64,000 nucleotides of DNA from Desulfobulbaceae bacterium BRH_c16a (GCA_000961725.1 LADS01000021.1:62001-126000); one strand, 5' to 3'. Positions 45,740 to 55,888 are shown, counted from the stretch's first letter. A program made the numbers and translations. The notes: generated by a model not told the origin, from the letters alone.

Positions 45740-46939
45740 CTACTTTTCGTACAGAGCTTTTCTGGCCAGATTTTCCAACTCGGCATCTGTGGTCCGAGGA
45801 AGGAAGCGCTTACGGTAGAGCTCGTCGTGAAAGATATTGATTATGGCAACCAGAGGGGCTGCAACCAAAACACCCAGCACCCCGAATGCCGCCACACAGA
45901 GAAGCATGGAAAAGATCACCGCCAGCGGATGCAGCTTCATGCCGCGTGCCATGATGAATGGAAGAATCAGATTGTTCTCAACAGCCTGGACCACGATGTA
46001 GGCGAGCAGGACCAGCAACGGGGTCATGCCTCCTTCGCCGAAAGCGAGCAGGATTGCAGGCACGGCACTGAGAACAGGACCCAGGAAAGGAACCGCTTCC
46101 AGAATGCACGCGATCAGGCCGAGAACCAGTGCATCCATAAATCCGAAAATAGGCCACATGAGAAGAAAAACCAGCAAACCGATCGTCACCATCCCCAGCA
46201 GCGTCGTTCCAACCCATCCGGGTACAAATTTTCCTATGCGTTGCACAATGAGCAGGGCTTGCTCGTGGTTGTGTTCGGGTACCAAAGCAAAAATTGCCCT
46301 GAAGACCGGACGAGGATTCATGAGAGTAAAAGTCGCACCGAAGAAGACCGTCACCAGAACGATCACGAGCTGAGTAGCATTGAACGCCATTCCGGTGAAA
46401 CGTCCGACTACACCCTGAAGCATCTCGCTCAAACTGGAACGAAGAGAAGCCGTCTCCTGCTGGGGTTTGGGCGGAGCAGTAGCGACGGTTTTCCGCGCGG
46501 CCTGGTATTTGCCTTCTTCCAGAGCGTCACGGGAAATTTCGCTGGTAACTTCCTCCTGGAGTTTTTTCTCGGAAATCACCGCTTGCTGTTCCATCTTAAT
46601 CAGGGGTTTCTGGAAGCGCTCCCAGTACGCAGGCAATTGCTCCGAGAGCCTGGTAACAGATTCCTTCATCGGCACAAAGAAAGCCCAGCCCGTTAAGCCA
46701 ATGACCACAACCAAAGCTCCGACGATGAGTCCCGTAGCACTTCTTCTGCCACCCGACAATGCCCGCATCCGCAATATCAATGGATTGACAGCAAGTGTAA
46801 TCAGCAAAACAAGGAGAAACGACAACAGAATGGGAGACAGCATCGAGAACGACTGGATGAAAGCCAGCAAAGCCGCTCCCAGGATGACATAGAAAGAAAT
46901 CGAGTGTGGTTTCATTTTCGGCTTGGAGTTGTCTAACAT
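45740..46939 (-). CDS. AI-2E family transporter (PerM/YdgG-like permease)
   Basis: A 399-aa inner-membrane protein with about eight transmembrane segments: two near the N-terminus, a soluble helical insert (about 100-175, rich in Lys and Glu) and several in the second half. The family hallmark LEAVPFLGPVLSAVPAILLA lies near residue 290. Members export autoinducer-2 or act as Na+/H+ antiporters; the substrate here is unknown. ATG 46939 is chosen by family length, and an open frame extends to 47023. It is divergent from livJ and is not obviously part of the chemotaxis block. Confidence 0.85.
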   Translation of the reverse strand: MLDNSKPKMKPHSISFYVILGAALLAFIQSFSMLSPILLSFLLVLLITLAVNPLILRMRALSGGRRSATGLIVGALVVVIGLTGWAFFVPMKESVTRLSEQLPAYWERFQKPLIKMEQQAVISEKKLQEEVTSEISRDALEEGKYQAARKTVATAPPKPQQETASLRSSLSEMLQGVVGRFTGMAFNATQLVIVLVTVFFGATFTLMNPRPVFRAIFALVPEHNHEQALLIVQRIGKFVPGWVGTTLLGMVTIGLLVFLLMWPIFGFMDALVLGLIACILEAVPFLGPVLSAVPAILLAFGEGGMTPLLVLLAYIVVQAVENNLILPFIMARGMKLHPLAVIFSMLLCVAAFGVLGVLVAAPLVAIINIFHDELYRKRFLPRTTDAELENLARKALYEK

Positions 46940-47509
46940 ACTTAGTATTTTGTCCTTTTGATATTGCCTGTCTGTACCCGGTTTCTGCTCCTGGTTGCTT
47001 AAAAGTATCTCCCATCCTAGCAAATAGTCATTCCAGCAGGAAGTTTCAATCTCTTATATATCAGGAAGGATAAATAAGAAGGACGATTTCGTCTGTCGAA
47101 GGAGGTGTCCGGGAGAGGAAGGGGGTGTTCCTGGCCAATGCAGCCAAATCCTTATAATAAATGCGCACATCGAGCTCACAAAAATGCAAATATTCTTCAT
47201 TTCCGACTACTCTTTTGTAGGATTTGGGAAAAAAACCGGGATCATCATAAAAATCCGCAAAATCTGTTGCGTGCGATGAGTCAATCAGCTAGCATACAGA
47301 CCCTAAGAAAGGAGGGAAAGTGGCTTGTACTTTCAATGTATCCAATTTAAGTATACCACTTTTTTCTCTAAAACATGACCTGTAACAGAGGGTCGCTGAG
47401 GATACCATTGCTTTAATTTAAGGAGTCGAGGTTTTCGCATAATCGAAGGCCACGGCACCGGCATGGTCAACCGAACAGAAAAGCTGTTATTTCAAAGGGA
47501 GGAGGAAGT
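46940..47509. other. Divergent region between the AI-2E gene and livJ
   Basis: About 570 bp. A weak sigma-70-like pair TTGCGT (47267-47272) and TAGCAT (47290-47295), 17 bp apart, could drive livJ, leaving a leader of about 200 bases. I see no riboswitch, tRNA or attenuator pattern, and no convincing ORF. Confidence 0.4.
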
Positions 47510-48706
47510 ATGTCAATGAGCAGGAATTCCGTTTTTAAAATGATGGTCGCCGCCGGTATGACGCTTGCCTTATGCGGTTCCGCCGGAGCTGCGGACAAAG
47601 CCATCAAGATTGCCACCCAGTCACCGCTGTCCGGTGATCAGTCGGTCGTCGGGGTGGACATCAAACGTGGTGCCGAGATGGCCCTCAAGCAGTTGGGCGG
47701 ACCTTTGGCAGAGATGGGTTTCAAAGTTGATCTTGCACCTTTTGACGATCAGGCGAATCCCGACACCGGTGTAGCCAATGCCAAGCGGATAGTTTCCGAC
47801 CCGGCGATCCTCGCTGTTGTCGGTCATTATAACTCAGGGGTGCAGATCCCTTCCTCGGAAGTATACCATACCTCCGGCCTGGTCAATGTCTCACCGGCAA
47901 ACACCAACCCGAAAGTAACCACCCGCGGCTATCTGGAAGTCAACCGTATCGTAGGTCGCGATGACGTTCAAGGTGTGGTCGGTGCCGACTTCGCCTCAGC
48001 CAAAGGTGCAAAAACCGCATTTGTTGTCCATGACAAAACCGCATATGGCCAGGGTATCGCCGAATTCTTCAAGAAAAAAGCCGAAGAAAACGGTATCAAG
48101 GTTCTGGGCTTTGAAGGAACCGAAGAAAAAGCCAATTTCGACGCACTTCTTTCTCCGGTAATTGCCGGTAATCCCGATGTCGTTTATTTTGGCGGCATGG
48201 CTTTCCAGGCTGCAGTTTTGTTCAAGCAGGCTCGTGAGAGAGGATATGAGGGAATTTTCTTGAGCGATGACGGTTTCGATTCATCCGATGCTTCAAAGAT
48301 CGGCGCAGGTAATCTGATTTCCGGCGGTGGTACCTTCTATTCCACAGTATCCGGCCCCGCATCGATCTACCCCGGAACCGCTAAATTCATCGAGGATTTT
48401 CAGGCCGCTTACAATGCCGCTCCTCAGCCTTTTGCCGCTCAAGGCTACGATTCCATGGCAATCAGCCTGAAAGCCATTGAAAATGCAGCAAAAGCCAACA
48501 ATAATGAAGTTCCCAGCCGTGAGGCAGTTGCCAAGGCCGTTCGTGAATTGAAGGAATTCAAAGGCATTACCGGTACCTTCACTTTCAATGAGATCGGCGA
48601 TCCGGAAAAAGCGCTGTACTTCGTCATCCAGGTGAAATCGGCAGATCCCACCAAGTGGAGTGAAAACGAGGTCGTTCAGACTCTTGAGATTGCTCCGCCG
48701 AAATAA
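47510..48706 (+). CDS. livJ: Branched-chain amino-acid ABC transporter substrate-binding protein
   Basis: A 398-aa periplasmic protein. The signal peptide (about 1-27) ends in GSAGAADK. The mature part has the type I periplasmic-binding fold of the LivJ/LivK family: IKIATQSPLSGDQSVVGVDI, then DDQANPDTGVANAKRIVSDP and VVGHYNSGVQIP. It binds Leu/Ile/Val or related ligands and delivers them to LivHM. GGAGGAGG upstream of ATG 47510 is a very strong ribosome site. It is first in livJHMGF, and a hairpin after it may favour its expression over the membrane genes. Confidence 0.95.
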   Translation: MSMSRNSVFKMMVAAGMTLALCGSAGAADKAIKIATQSPLSGDQSVVGVDIKRGAEMALKQLGGPLAEMGFKVDLAPFDDQANPDTGVANAKRIVSDPAILAVVGHYNSGVQIPSSEVYHTSGLVNVSPANTNPKVTTRGYLEVNRIVGRDDVQGVVGADFASAKGAKTAFVVHDKTAYGQGIAEFFKKKAEENGIKVLGFEGTEEKANFDALLSPVIAGNPDVVYFGGMAFQAAVLFKQARERGYEGIFLSDDGFDSSDASKIGAGNLISGGGTFYSTVSGPASIYPGTAKFIEDFQAAYNAAPQPFAAQGYDSMAISLKAIENAAKANNNEVPSREAVAKAVRELKEFKGITGTFTFNEIGDPEKALYFVIQVKSADPTKWSENEVVQTLEIAPPK

Positions 48707-48725
48707 GCTTCCTAAGTTCATTGCC

Positions 48726-48753
48726 CCGGCCCTTTGCTCAGGTAAAGGGCCGG
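48726..48753 (+). terminator. livJ-livH intercistronic hairpin
   Basis: CCGGCCCTTT / AAAGGGCCGG, ten perfect pairs, loop GCTCAGGT, followed by a weak TTATTAT stretch. It probably causes partial termination or protects livJ mRNA, as is common after binding-protein genes. Confidence 0.7.
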
Positions 48754-48778
48754 TTATTATAAACTCTAGGGAGTGGAT

Positions 48779-49954
48779 ATGAAACGATTCCTGAGACAAA
48801 TTAATTTTTATGAATTAGTGCGGCCTGTCGGTCAGATGCTGGCCTTTTCACTCGGCAGCGCGGCCGTCATGTCGGTCATTGTTATTGCTCTTGCCTTGAT
48901 CCTGGATAAAACCGTCATCGGTGCGGATCTTACAGACAAGTATAATGTCACTCTCTTTACCTACACCATGATCAACCTGCCGCAGGTTGTCATCGATGGT
49001 CTCACCATCGGTTTTGTCTACGCTGCGATCGCGCTTGGCTATACCATGGTGTACGGGGTTCTCGAATTCATCAATTTTGCCCATAGTGAGATCTTTGCCG
49101 TCGGCGCCTTTATCGGCGTAGAGTTTCTCATCGCCCTTGACGGCGTAGGAATCCTGGCCAGCGCATCTCTCTGGATGGCGTATGCATATCTTATTCTTGC
49201 GATTATCCTGGGAATGATTGCTGCCGGTGGTCTGGCGGTGACCGTTGAAAGGGTCGCGTATCGACCTCTGCGCGGTGCTTCGCGGCTTGTTCCGCTTATT
49301 TCGGCCATCGGTGTTTCCTTTCTTCTCCAGGACGTCATCCGTCTTGTCGAGAGTCTGACCTCCGGCCAGTTCAACCGGATCATGCCGACCTTCGGCAACT
49401 TCGATGCGCGCATTATCTTTGGTAAAATGGCAATGGGTGCCTCAAACCTCACTTTGGGGATTTCCATCAAGTCGATAATCGTTATTGTCTCGACAGTTTT
49501 AATGTTGATTGGACTCAACTACCTGGTCAACGCCACGCGGGTCGGCAAGGCGATGCGGGCAGTTGCTCAGGATCGTTCTACCGCCAGTCTCATGGGGATC
49601 AACGTCAATGGGATCATCTCTTTAACTTTTCTGGTTGGCGGTCTGCTCGGCGGTGCGGCTGGCGTACTTTACGCCCTGAAGTTTACCAGGATTGACCCGT
49701 TCGTCGGCTTTTTCCCCGGCCTGAAAGCGTTTACCGCCGCCGTTCTCGGCGGCATCGGCAACATGACCGGAGCGGTGCTCGGTGGGATTATTCTTGGTAT
49801 GCTGGAAACATTTGCCGGTTCCTATATGGGTGTTTTTACCATGGGGGCGGCAGGCTCGGAATACAAGGACATCTTTGCCTTCAGTATCCTCATCCTTGTG
49901 CTTATTTTCCGGCCACAAGGTCTGATGGGTAAAAACGTTGTCCAGAAAGCATAG
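48779..49954 (+). CDS. livH: Branched-chain amino-acid ABC transporter permease LivH
   Basis: A 391-aa inner-membrane permease with an N-terminal segment of about 75 residues (one extra transmembrane helix) before the usual LivH core. The core begins at VIDGLTIGFVYAAIALGYTM and continues GVLEFINFAHSEIFAVGAF. The coupling region shows GKAMRAVAQDRSTASLMGIN and GGIGNMTGAVLGGIILGMLE. ATG 48779 has AGGGAG 5 bp upstream; a GTG at 48773 is less likely. It pairs with LivM. Confidence 0.94.
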   Translation: MKRFLRQINFYELVRPVGQMLAFSLGSAAVMSVIVIALALILDKTVIGADLTDKYNVTLFTYTMINLPQVVIDGLTIGFVYAAIALGYTMVYGVLEFINFAHSEIFAVGAFIGVEFLIALDGVGILASASLWMAYAYLILAIILGMIAAGGLAVTVERVAYRPLRGASRLVPLISAIGVSFLLQDVIRLVESLTSGQFNRIMPTFGNFDARIIFGKMAMGASNLTLGISIKSIIVIVSTVLMLIGLNYLVNATRVGKAMRAVAQDRSTASLMGINVNGIISLTFLVGGLLGGAAGVLYALKFTRIDPFVGFFPGLKAFTAAVLGGIGNMTGAVLGGIILGMLETFAGSYMGVFTMGAAGSEYKDIFAFSILILVLIFRPQGLMGKNVVQKA

Positions 49955-49963
49955 GAGATTCTC

Positions 49964-51304
49964 ATGGTTTCAACGTATTTCAAGGAATTGTTCGACAGAG
50001 CGAACCAAGGGCTGCTGCCGTATCTGATCGTCACCGCGCATATTTTCGCCGGCACGTTTCTGGTGTATACCCAGCCGCGATCAAATCTCGCCTTTTTGGT
50101 TCTCATTACCTCATTTTTATCGCTGTACTTCTTTCGGACCAGTATCCGGTTCAAGCTGGTTGCCGGAGCAGTTCTCGCCCTGGTGATTATCCCGATTGTC
50201 GGGGTGAGGAATATTTTTTATCTGGAGGTTATTTTCCAGATCAGTGTCTTTGCCGCGCTTGCTCTCGGTTTGAATATCGTTGTCGGCTTTGCCGGTCTTC
50301 TCGATCTCGGCTATGTGGCGTTCTATGCCGTGGGTGCGTACTTATGGGCCTTTTTCGGCTCGCAGCAATTCTACGTTCTCCACTACGCACCGGGTACACA
50401 ACCGTCGGATCTGCCCTTTTTATTGCCCGGGGATGCCTTTTACATGTTTATCGTTGTCGGTATTATCATTGCCGGCATCACCGGAATAATTCTCGGTCTG
50501 CCGGTGTTGCGGCTGCGAGGGGATTATCTGGCAATTGTCACCCTTGGTTTCGGGGAAGTAATCCGGGTCCTTGCCAATAATCTCGACAAGCCCCTCAATT
50601 TTACCAACGGCCCGCAGGGTATCACCCCGATCCAGCGTCCGACCATGCCGGATTTTGCGGTCGACTGGTTTAATACGGTCTTTCGAGGTGTAGTGGGTCA
50701 CGATGTGAGTCCGGCGAATTTATACAACCTGATGTTCTATGTCTACGCCCTCATCGTCATCATTATCATCATCTTTGTGACCAGGCGTCTGAACGATTCG
50801 AAGATCGGCAGAGCGTGGACCGCAGTACGGGAAGACGAGACCGCTGCGATTGCCCAGGGAATACCTCTGGTGCGGATGAAGCTGACCGCCTTTGCCGTCG
50901 GCGCTTCCTTCGCCGGTGCGATGGGTGTGCTGCTGGCAGCAAGCAGGACATTTATCAGTCCGGAGTCGTTTTCCTTCATGCAGTCCATCGGCGTGCTTTC
51001 CATGGTCATTCTGGGTGGGGCCGGGTCCATTCCCGGAGTTATTCTCGGAGCGGCCACGGTGACGATTCTCAATCTCCAGGTTCTTCAGGGATTTTCTTTG
51101 TATCTGAATGAATTGCGTCAGAGTAATGCGGTTATTCCGATAATCAATTTTGCCTGGAAGGATCTCTCGACCCAACTCGATCCGGCAAAGTATCAGCGGT
51201 TGTTGTTTGGCCTTATCCTTATTCTGATGATGATCTTTCGACCGGCCGGGTTGATTCCTGCCAGTCGGCGTAAACGGGAACTTGATCGGAAAGAACCGAA
51301 ATAA
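49964..51304 (+). CDS. livM: Branched-chain amino-acid ABC transporter permease LivM
   Basis: A 446-aa inner-membrane permease with about ten transmembrane helices. It shows ALGLNIVVGFAGLLDLGYVA, LRGDYLAIVTLGFGEVIRVL (the LivM hallmark) and RAWTAVREDETAAIAQGIPL (the contact helix for the ATPases). It is longer than usual because of an N-terminal extension of about 85 residues, as in LivH. It begins 9 bp after livH. Confidence 0.95.
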   Translation: MVSTYFKELFDRANQGLLPYLIVTAHIFAGTFLVYTQPRSNLAFLVLITSFLSLYFFRTSIRFKLVAGAVLALVIIPIVGVRNIFYLEVIFQISVFAALALGLNIVVGFAGLLDLGYVAFYAVGAYLWAFFGSQQFYVLHYAPGTQPSDLPFLLPGDAFYMFIVVGIIIAGITGIILGLPVLRLRGDYLAIVTLGFGEVIRVLANNLDKPLNFTNGPQGITPIQRPTMPDFAVDWFNTVFRGVVGHDVSPANLYNLMFYVYALIVIIIIIFVTRRLNDSKIGRAWTAVREDETAAIAQGIPLVRMKLTAFAVGASFAGAMGVLLAASRTFISPESFSFMQSIGVLSMVILGGAGSIPGVILGAATVTILNLQVLQGFSLYLNELRQSNAVIPIINFAWKDLSTQLDPAKYQRLLFGLILILMMIFRPAGLIPASRRKRELDRKEPK

Positions 51305-51318
51305 GGAGACGGGGAACC

Positions 51319-52110
51319 ATGGCATTACTTGAAATTGCAAATATTACCAAAACTTTCGGTGGATTGAAGGCGATCAGCGACGTCACCTTCTCTCTCGACA
51401 AAGGTCGAATAGTCTCGATAATCGGTCCGAACGGGGCAGGTAAAACGACATTTTTCAATACCTTGACCGGTATTTACAAGCCGGACAGCGGGACAATCAA
51501 ATTCAATGGCAAATCCATGGTCGGTCTCAGGCCGGATCAGATCGCTGCCAGTGGAATTTCCCGGACTTTCCAGAATATTCGTCTTTTCCCGGATATGTCG
51601 GTAATCGAAAATATCCTGGTCGGCATGCATATTCACTTGAAGCAGTCGGCTCTGCAAACGCTGCTCCGCCTTCCATCGTTCAAAAAAGAGGAAGATGAGG
51701 CTGAGAAAAAGGCGGCAGAGCTGATGGAATACGTCGGTTTGAAAAGAGTGGAGAACGAACTGGCGAAAAATCTTCCCTACGGCGCCCAGCGGCGTCTTGA
51801 AATTGCCCGGGCGCTCGCAGCCGATCCGATGCTGTTGCTCCTCGATGAGCCGGCCGCCGGTATGAATCCGCAGGAGACCGAGGATGTTACCCGGTTGTTT
51901 CGAGATATCAGGTCCGACCTTGGCATAACCATCCTGTTGATCGAACATGATATGCGCGTGGTTATGAATATTTCCGAAGATATCTGCGTTATGGATTACG
52001 GCGTGAAAATTGCCCAGGGTCCCCCCTCGGAAATACGGAATAATACCCGTGTCATCGAGGCCTATCTCGGTCGCGGAGCGGTTGCCGGACAGCACGAGGA
52101 GAAAATGTAA
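51319..52110 (+). CDS. livG: Branched-chain amino-acid ABC transporter ATPase LivG
   Basis: A 263-aa ATPase: Walker A IGPNGAGKTTFFNTLTG, signature region LPYGAQRRLEIARAL (LivG-type, replacing LSGGQ), Walker B LLLLDEPAAGMNP, and the H-loop LIEHDMRVVMN. It binds to the membrane permeases on the cytosolic face. Its stop codon overlaps the livF start by one base. Confidence 0.96.
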   Translation: MALLEIANITKTFGGLKAISDVTFSLDKGRIVSIIGPNGAGKTTFFNTLTGIYKPDSGTIKFNGKSMVGLRPDQIAASGISRTFQNIRLFPDMSVIENILVGMHIHLKQSALQTLLRLPSFKKEEDEAEKKAAELMEYVGLKRVENELAKNLPYGAQRRLEIARALAADPMLLLLDEPAAGMNPQETEDVTRLFRDIRSDLGITILLIEHDMRVVMNISEDICVMDYGVKIAQGPPSEIRNNTRVIEAYLGRGAVAGQHEEKM

Positions 52111-52823
52111 TGAGCCTGCTGAAAGTTGATAATATTCACAGCTACTATGGACAGATACATGCTCTTAAGGGGATTTCGATAGAGGTCAACGAAGGGGAAA
52201 TCGTCACCCTGATCGGATCCAACGGAGCCGGCAAGAGCACGGCATTACGAACCATTTCAGGGATGATCCATCCGAAGAAAGGGAAAGTGCTCTTTCACGG
52301 CAAGGATATATCGAAACTGGCGCCCCATGAAATCGTCCATTCAGGCATGGTTCACGTGCCCGAAGGTCGTGGGATTTTTCCGACGCTTACGGTCAAGGAA
52401 AATCTCGAGATGGGGGCTTTCACAGTTGGCGATTCCCGCCTTATTGAAGAACGGATGGAGTATGGGTTTTCCCTTTTTCCCCGTCTGAAAGAGCGGATCG
52501 ACCAGTATGGCGGCACGCTCTCCGGCGGAGAGCAGCAGATGCTGGCAATTGCCCGCGGCCTGATGCTTGACCCGCATCTGCTGATGCTTGATGAACCGTC
52601 TATGGGGCTTGCACCAATCCTGGTCGAGCTCATTTTTGACATCATCAAGGCGCTGAACGACAGGGGGATGACCATTCTGCTGGTTGAACAGAATGCCTTG
52701 ATGGCGCTTTCCATTGCCCACCGCGGCTATGTCCTGCAGACCGGGGAGATTACCGTCTCGGATTCGGCAGCCAACCTCAGGGGAAATAAAGAAGTACAGA
52801 AAGCCTATCTCGGCATGACCTGA
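52110..52823 (+). CDS. livF: Branched-chain amino-acid ABC transporter ATPase LivF
   Basis: A 237-aa ATPase: Walker A IGSNGAGKSTALRTISG, LivF hallmark HVPEGRGIFPTLTVKENLEM, signature LSGGEQQMLAIARGLM, Walker B LLMLDEPSMGLAP, H-loop LVEQNALMAL. It starts at the TAATG junction with livG, so it is translationally coupled. The last gene of the liv operon; it converges with the HD-GYP gene 25 bp downstream. Confidence 0.96.
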   Translation: MSLLKVDNIHSYYGQIHALKGISIEVNEGEIVTLIGSNGAGKSTALRTISGMIHPKKGKVLFHGKDISKLAPHEIVHSGMVHVPEGRGIFPTLTVKENLEMGAFTVGDSRLIEERMEYGFSLFPRLKERIDQYGGTLSGGEQQMLAIARGLMLDPHLLMLDEPSMGLAPILVELIFDIIKALNDRGMTILLVEQNALMALSIAHRGYVLQTGEITVSDSAANLRGNKEVQKAYLGMT

Positions 52824-52848
52824 CAATAATAAACCGGCGGCCTCAGCC

Positions 52849-53937
52849 TTATTTGAGTAATGCCTCTCGCTCTTCATCGAAGTCGGCATACTTCAGGGCG
52901 ATCCGCCGGAATTCTTCCGATATTTCCAGAAATGCATCGACAATATCCGGATCGAAATGGCGGCCTCTGCCTTCTTCGATAATGGATACCGCTTTGCTGT
53001 GGGTGAACGGAGCTTTATACACCCTCTTGCTGATCAGCGCATCGTAGACATCGGCGACCGCCATCAACCTGCCCGAAAGGGGGATTTCATCACCCGCCCA
53101 GCCATTTGGATAGCCGCTGCCGTCCCATTTTTCCTGATGGCTTTCGGCTATTTCGAGGGCATAATGGAGAAATGAGCCGTTTCCCAGTTTTTGTTCGGCT
53201 TTGGCAATGGCATCACGGCCGTAGATCGTATGCTTTTTCATCTCCGTGAATTCCGCTTCGGTAAGTTTCCCCGGTTTCAGCAGGATGTGGTCCGGAACGC
53301 CTACCTTGCCGATGTCATGCAGGGGGGCCGACTTATGGATGGAGTTGATAGCTTCGACGGTGAGCGAGGAAAAACGGCGATGACCGCAAATTTTTTCAGC
53401 AAGCAGTTTAACATAAAATTTTGTCCTCTGGATATGTCCTCCTGTTTCCGGATCGCGGTATTCCGCCAGGGTGCCCATACTCTCAATGGTAATCTCCTGA
53501 GTGAGTTCGAGTTCGGCGGTGCGCTGCTGCACCATCATTTCCAGATTGTCGCGATGCATTTTCAACTCGAGATGGTTCTTGACCCTGGCTTTGACGAGGA
53601 AAGGATTGAACGGCTTGGTGATGTAATCGACGGCCCCCAGCCGCAACCCCTTTTCTTCGTTCTGGGCTTCGCTGAGCGCGGTGAGGAAGATGATCGGAAT
53701 TTTTGCCGTTCTTGTCTCTCTTTTCAAACGCTCGCACATCTCATAGCCGTTCATGCCGGGCATCATAATGTCGAGCAGAATGAGATCGGGAGTGGAATCC
53801 TGCAGAAGTTCCATGGCGGATTCGCCATCTATGGCAACGCTGATATCATACAGATCGCCTAAGGTGTCGAGGAGAATGTCGACATTTTCTTCGGTGTCGT
53901 CGACAATGATAATCGAGCATTGCGAATAATCGGTCAT
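52849..53937 (-). CDS. HD-GYP domain response regulator (probable c-di-GMP phosphodiesterase)
   Basis: A 362-aa cytosolic protein. Receiver about 8-125 (IVDDTEE; phospho-Asp in LILLDIMMPGMNGY; ITKPFNP). HD-GYP domain about 155-350, with SAPLHDIGKVGVPDHILLKP (metal site), SHQEKWDGSGYPNG (GYP motif, HQE in place of HHE) and DVYDALISKRVYK. HD-GYP enzymes hydrolyse c-di-GMP. ATG 53937 is preferred, with GGAGG 6 bp upstream; it overlaps the hybrid-kinase stop (ATGA). The broken kinase upstream was probably its phosphodonor. Confidence 0.92.
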   Translation of the reverse strand: MTDYSQCSIIIVDDTEENVDILLDTLGDLYDISVAIDGESAMELLQDSTPDLILLDIMMPGMNGYEMCERLKRETRTAKIPIIFLTALSEAQNEEKGLRLGAVDYITKPFNPFLVKARVKNHLELKMHRDNLEMMVQQRTAELELTQEITIESMGTLAEYRDPETGGHIQRTKFYVKLLAEKICGHRRFSSLTVEAINSIHKSAPLHDIGKVGVPDHILLKPGKLTEAEFTEMKKHTIYGRDAIAKAEQKLGNGSFLHYALEIAESHQEKWDGSGYPNGWAGDEIPLSGRLMAVADVYDALISKRVYKAPFTHSKAVSIIEEGRGRHFDPDIVDAFLEISEEFRRIALKYADFDEEREALLK

Positions 53938-55814
53938 AACCATCCTCCTGTTTTTTCACCATCTTTCGGGAGCAGAGCGTCAAGAAGCGCCTGGGCCTCC
54001 TTGAACCGGTATTTTTTTAACGAGCGGTCGAGTTCTGCAAGTTGGTGCTGGTGGCGTGGCCAATGGGAAAGTTTAATTCTCGCCATGATCTCTGCTGCAG
54101 GTTTAGGCCTTCGTTTGCGGACATGGGGAGCCAGCTCTTGTAAAAGGACCAGGAGTACCTGTTCCACGCCAACCGGCTGCTCAGCAACAGTCGAGGGTGT
54201 CGTGCCGACTGCCGACTGGATATGAGTGCAGGTTTCAGCCAAAATTTCGGCAAAATCGTCGAGCAGATTCTTGATGCGATCTGCCTGTTCCAGTTGAAAT
54301 GCCTGCTCGAGCATCGTTGCTCGGTGCTGGAGAGTGTGGGCAGCAATACTTCCTGCGATACCTTTCATGGTGTGGACAATCCGCCGGGCCTTGACGGCAT
54401 CGCCTGCCTGCAGGGCGTCTTGTATCGTCTCGGCATCATTTCGGTGATCCTCGACGAGTTTATTGAGCAATTGCAGGTATAACTCGGGGTTGTTATTTAC
54501 TCTGGCAAGCCCGGTATGGATATCCAGTCCGGGAATATCCGGGAGTGTCCCCACGGCTGCCCGATCTGTTTTCCCGGTCCCGTTTTTGTTTTTCAGAGGC
54601 GGCGGGACCGTCCGGTTGCCGGGAGGTATCCACAGCGTCAGGGTCTTGTAGAATTCCTCCGGATCGATCGGTTTTGTCAGGTGATCGTTCATCCCGGCGG
54701 CGAGGCTCTTTTCCCGATCTCCGGCCATGGCGTTGGCGGTCATCGCAATGATCGGCAGAGCCGTTGTGCCATGCTCCCTGATGAGGCGGGATGCAGTATA
54801 ACCGTCCATTTCCGGCATCTGGATATCCATCAGCACGAGGTCATAATCGCCGGATCCTGCCAGGGCGACTCCTTGTTCTCCGTTTTCGGCAACCGTCACC
54901 TGAATGCAGGCTTGCTCGAGGAGTTCCGTGGCCACTTGCCGATTTATCGGATTATCCTCTATCAACAGCACTCTGCTGCCCCAGATCGGCTTCGTTCTTT
55001 CCAGGGCGGATTGATCATGGAGGGTGCAGACCTTTCGAGTCGATGTATAGCCGTGACTTTCCAGAATGGCATCGAACAGTGCCGCCTTCGATACCGGTTT
55101 CACCAGAAACCCATGAATTCCCGCCGATGCCGCTTGTCTTGCCACCTTTTCCTGACCATAGGCGGTGACCATGATAATCTTTGGGGAGAAGTCGGCATGG
55201 GCTGTGGCCAGTATCCTTTTCGAAGCCTCAATGCCGTTCATCCCGACCATCTCCATGTCCATGAGAATGAGCTGGTATGGGGTGTCGACCGGGGCATTTT
55301 CAACGGCCGCGATGGCCCCTTCGCCCGAGTTGACTGTGGCAACGGATATGAAAAACGACTCCAGGGCATACCGGAGAATACGGCGGGAGACAATGCTGTC
55401 GTCGACGATAAGTGCTTTCAGGCCCTGCATCCATGCCGGAATCGGAAACTCTTCCTCAAGGCATCTGGGCGAGGTCGAAAATACCGCGGTAAAGGTAAAT
55501 GTGCTGCCGCTGCCGTGCTGTGATTCAACGTGGATTTCGCCTCCCATCATGCTCACCAGCCGTCTGCAGATGACGAGGCCAAGGCCTGTTCCTCCGTATT
55601 TTCGGGTGGTTGAGTCATCGGCCTGACTGAATGAATCGAAAATCTTGGTCAACTGAATATCCGTCATTCCGATGCCGGTGTCGGCTACCGAAAACTGCAG
55701 AAGCACCGCCTTGCCGTCCATTTCCAGCTGCTTGATGGAGACGACAATTTCTCCCGAATGGGTGAATTTGAGGGCATTGCCGATGAGGTTGATCAGGATT
55801 TGTCTGAGGCGCAA
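53934..55814 (-). CDS. C-terminal part of a frameshifted hybrid histidine kinase (HATPase-REC-REC-HPt)
   Basis: This frame continues the kinase that begins at 57076. It is open from about 55945, and the first ATG is at 55814, inside the ATPase domain (RLRQILINLIGNALKFTHSG). HATPase: VADTGIGM, GGTGLGLVICRRL. Receiver 1: LIVDDSI, LILMDMEMVGMNG. Receiver 2: LIEDNPINRQ, LVLMDIQMPEMDGY. HPt: IVHTMKGIAGSIAAHTL. Without the dimerisation half this fragment is unlikely to act as a kinase. Its stop overlaps the HD-GYP start. See the finding on the frameshift. Confidence 0.85.
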   Translation of the reverse strand: MRLRQILINLIGNALKFTHSGEIVVSIKQLEMDGKAVLLQFSVADTGIGMTDIQLTKIFDSFSQADDSTTRKYGGTGLGLVICRRLVSMMGGEIHVESQHGSGSTFTFTAVFSTSPRCLEEEFPIPAWMQGLKALIVDDSIVSRRILRYALESFFISVATVNSGEGAIAAVENAPVDTPYQLILMDMEMVGMNGIEASKRILATAHADFSPKIIMVTAYGQEKVARQAASAGIHGFLVKPVSKAALFDAILESHGYTSTRKVCTLHDQSALERTKPIWGSRVLLIEDNPINRQVATELLEQACIQVTVAENGEQGVALAGSGDYDLVLMDIQMPEMDGYTASRLIREHGTTALPIIAMTANAMAGDREKSLAAGMNDHLTKPIDPEEFYKTLTLWIPPGNRTVPPPLKNKNGTGKTDRAAVGTLPDIPGLDIHTGLARVNNNPELYLQLLNKLVEDHRNDAETIQDALQAGDAVKARRIVHTMKGIAGSIAAHTLQHRATMLEQAFQLEQADRIKNLLDDFAEILAETCTHIQSAVGTTPSTVAEQPVGVEQVLLVLLQELAPHVRKRRPKPAAEIMARIKLSHWPRHQHQLAELDRSLKKYRFKEAQALLDALLPKDGEKTGGWL

Positions 55815-55888
55815 CGGATCTCCCCGGAGAAAAGTCGGAACATCCGGGTGGACGTGGAAGAGCAGCTCGAGGTTCTTTTCGGCAGCCT

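Noticed and set aside
47024..47509. Regulatory RNA or small gene upstream of livJ
   Set aside because: No stable leader hairpin, leucine-rich leader peptide or conserved open frame could be recognised.
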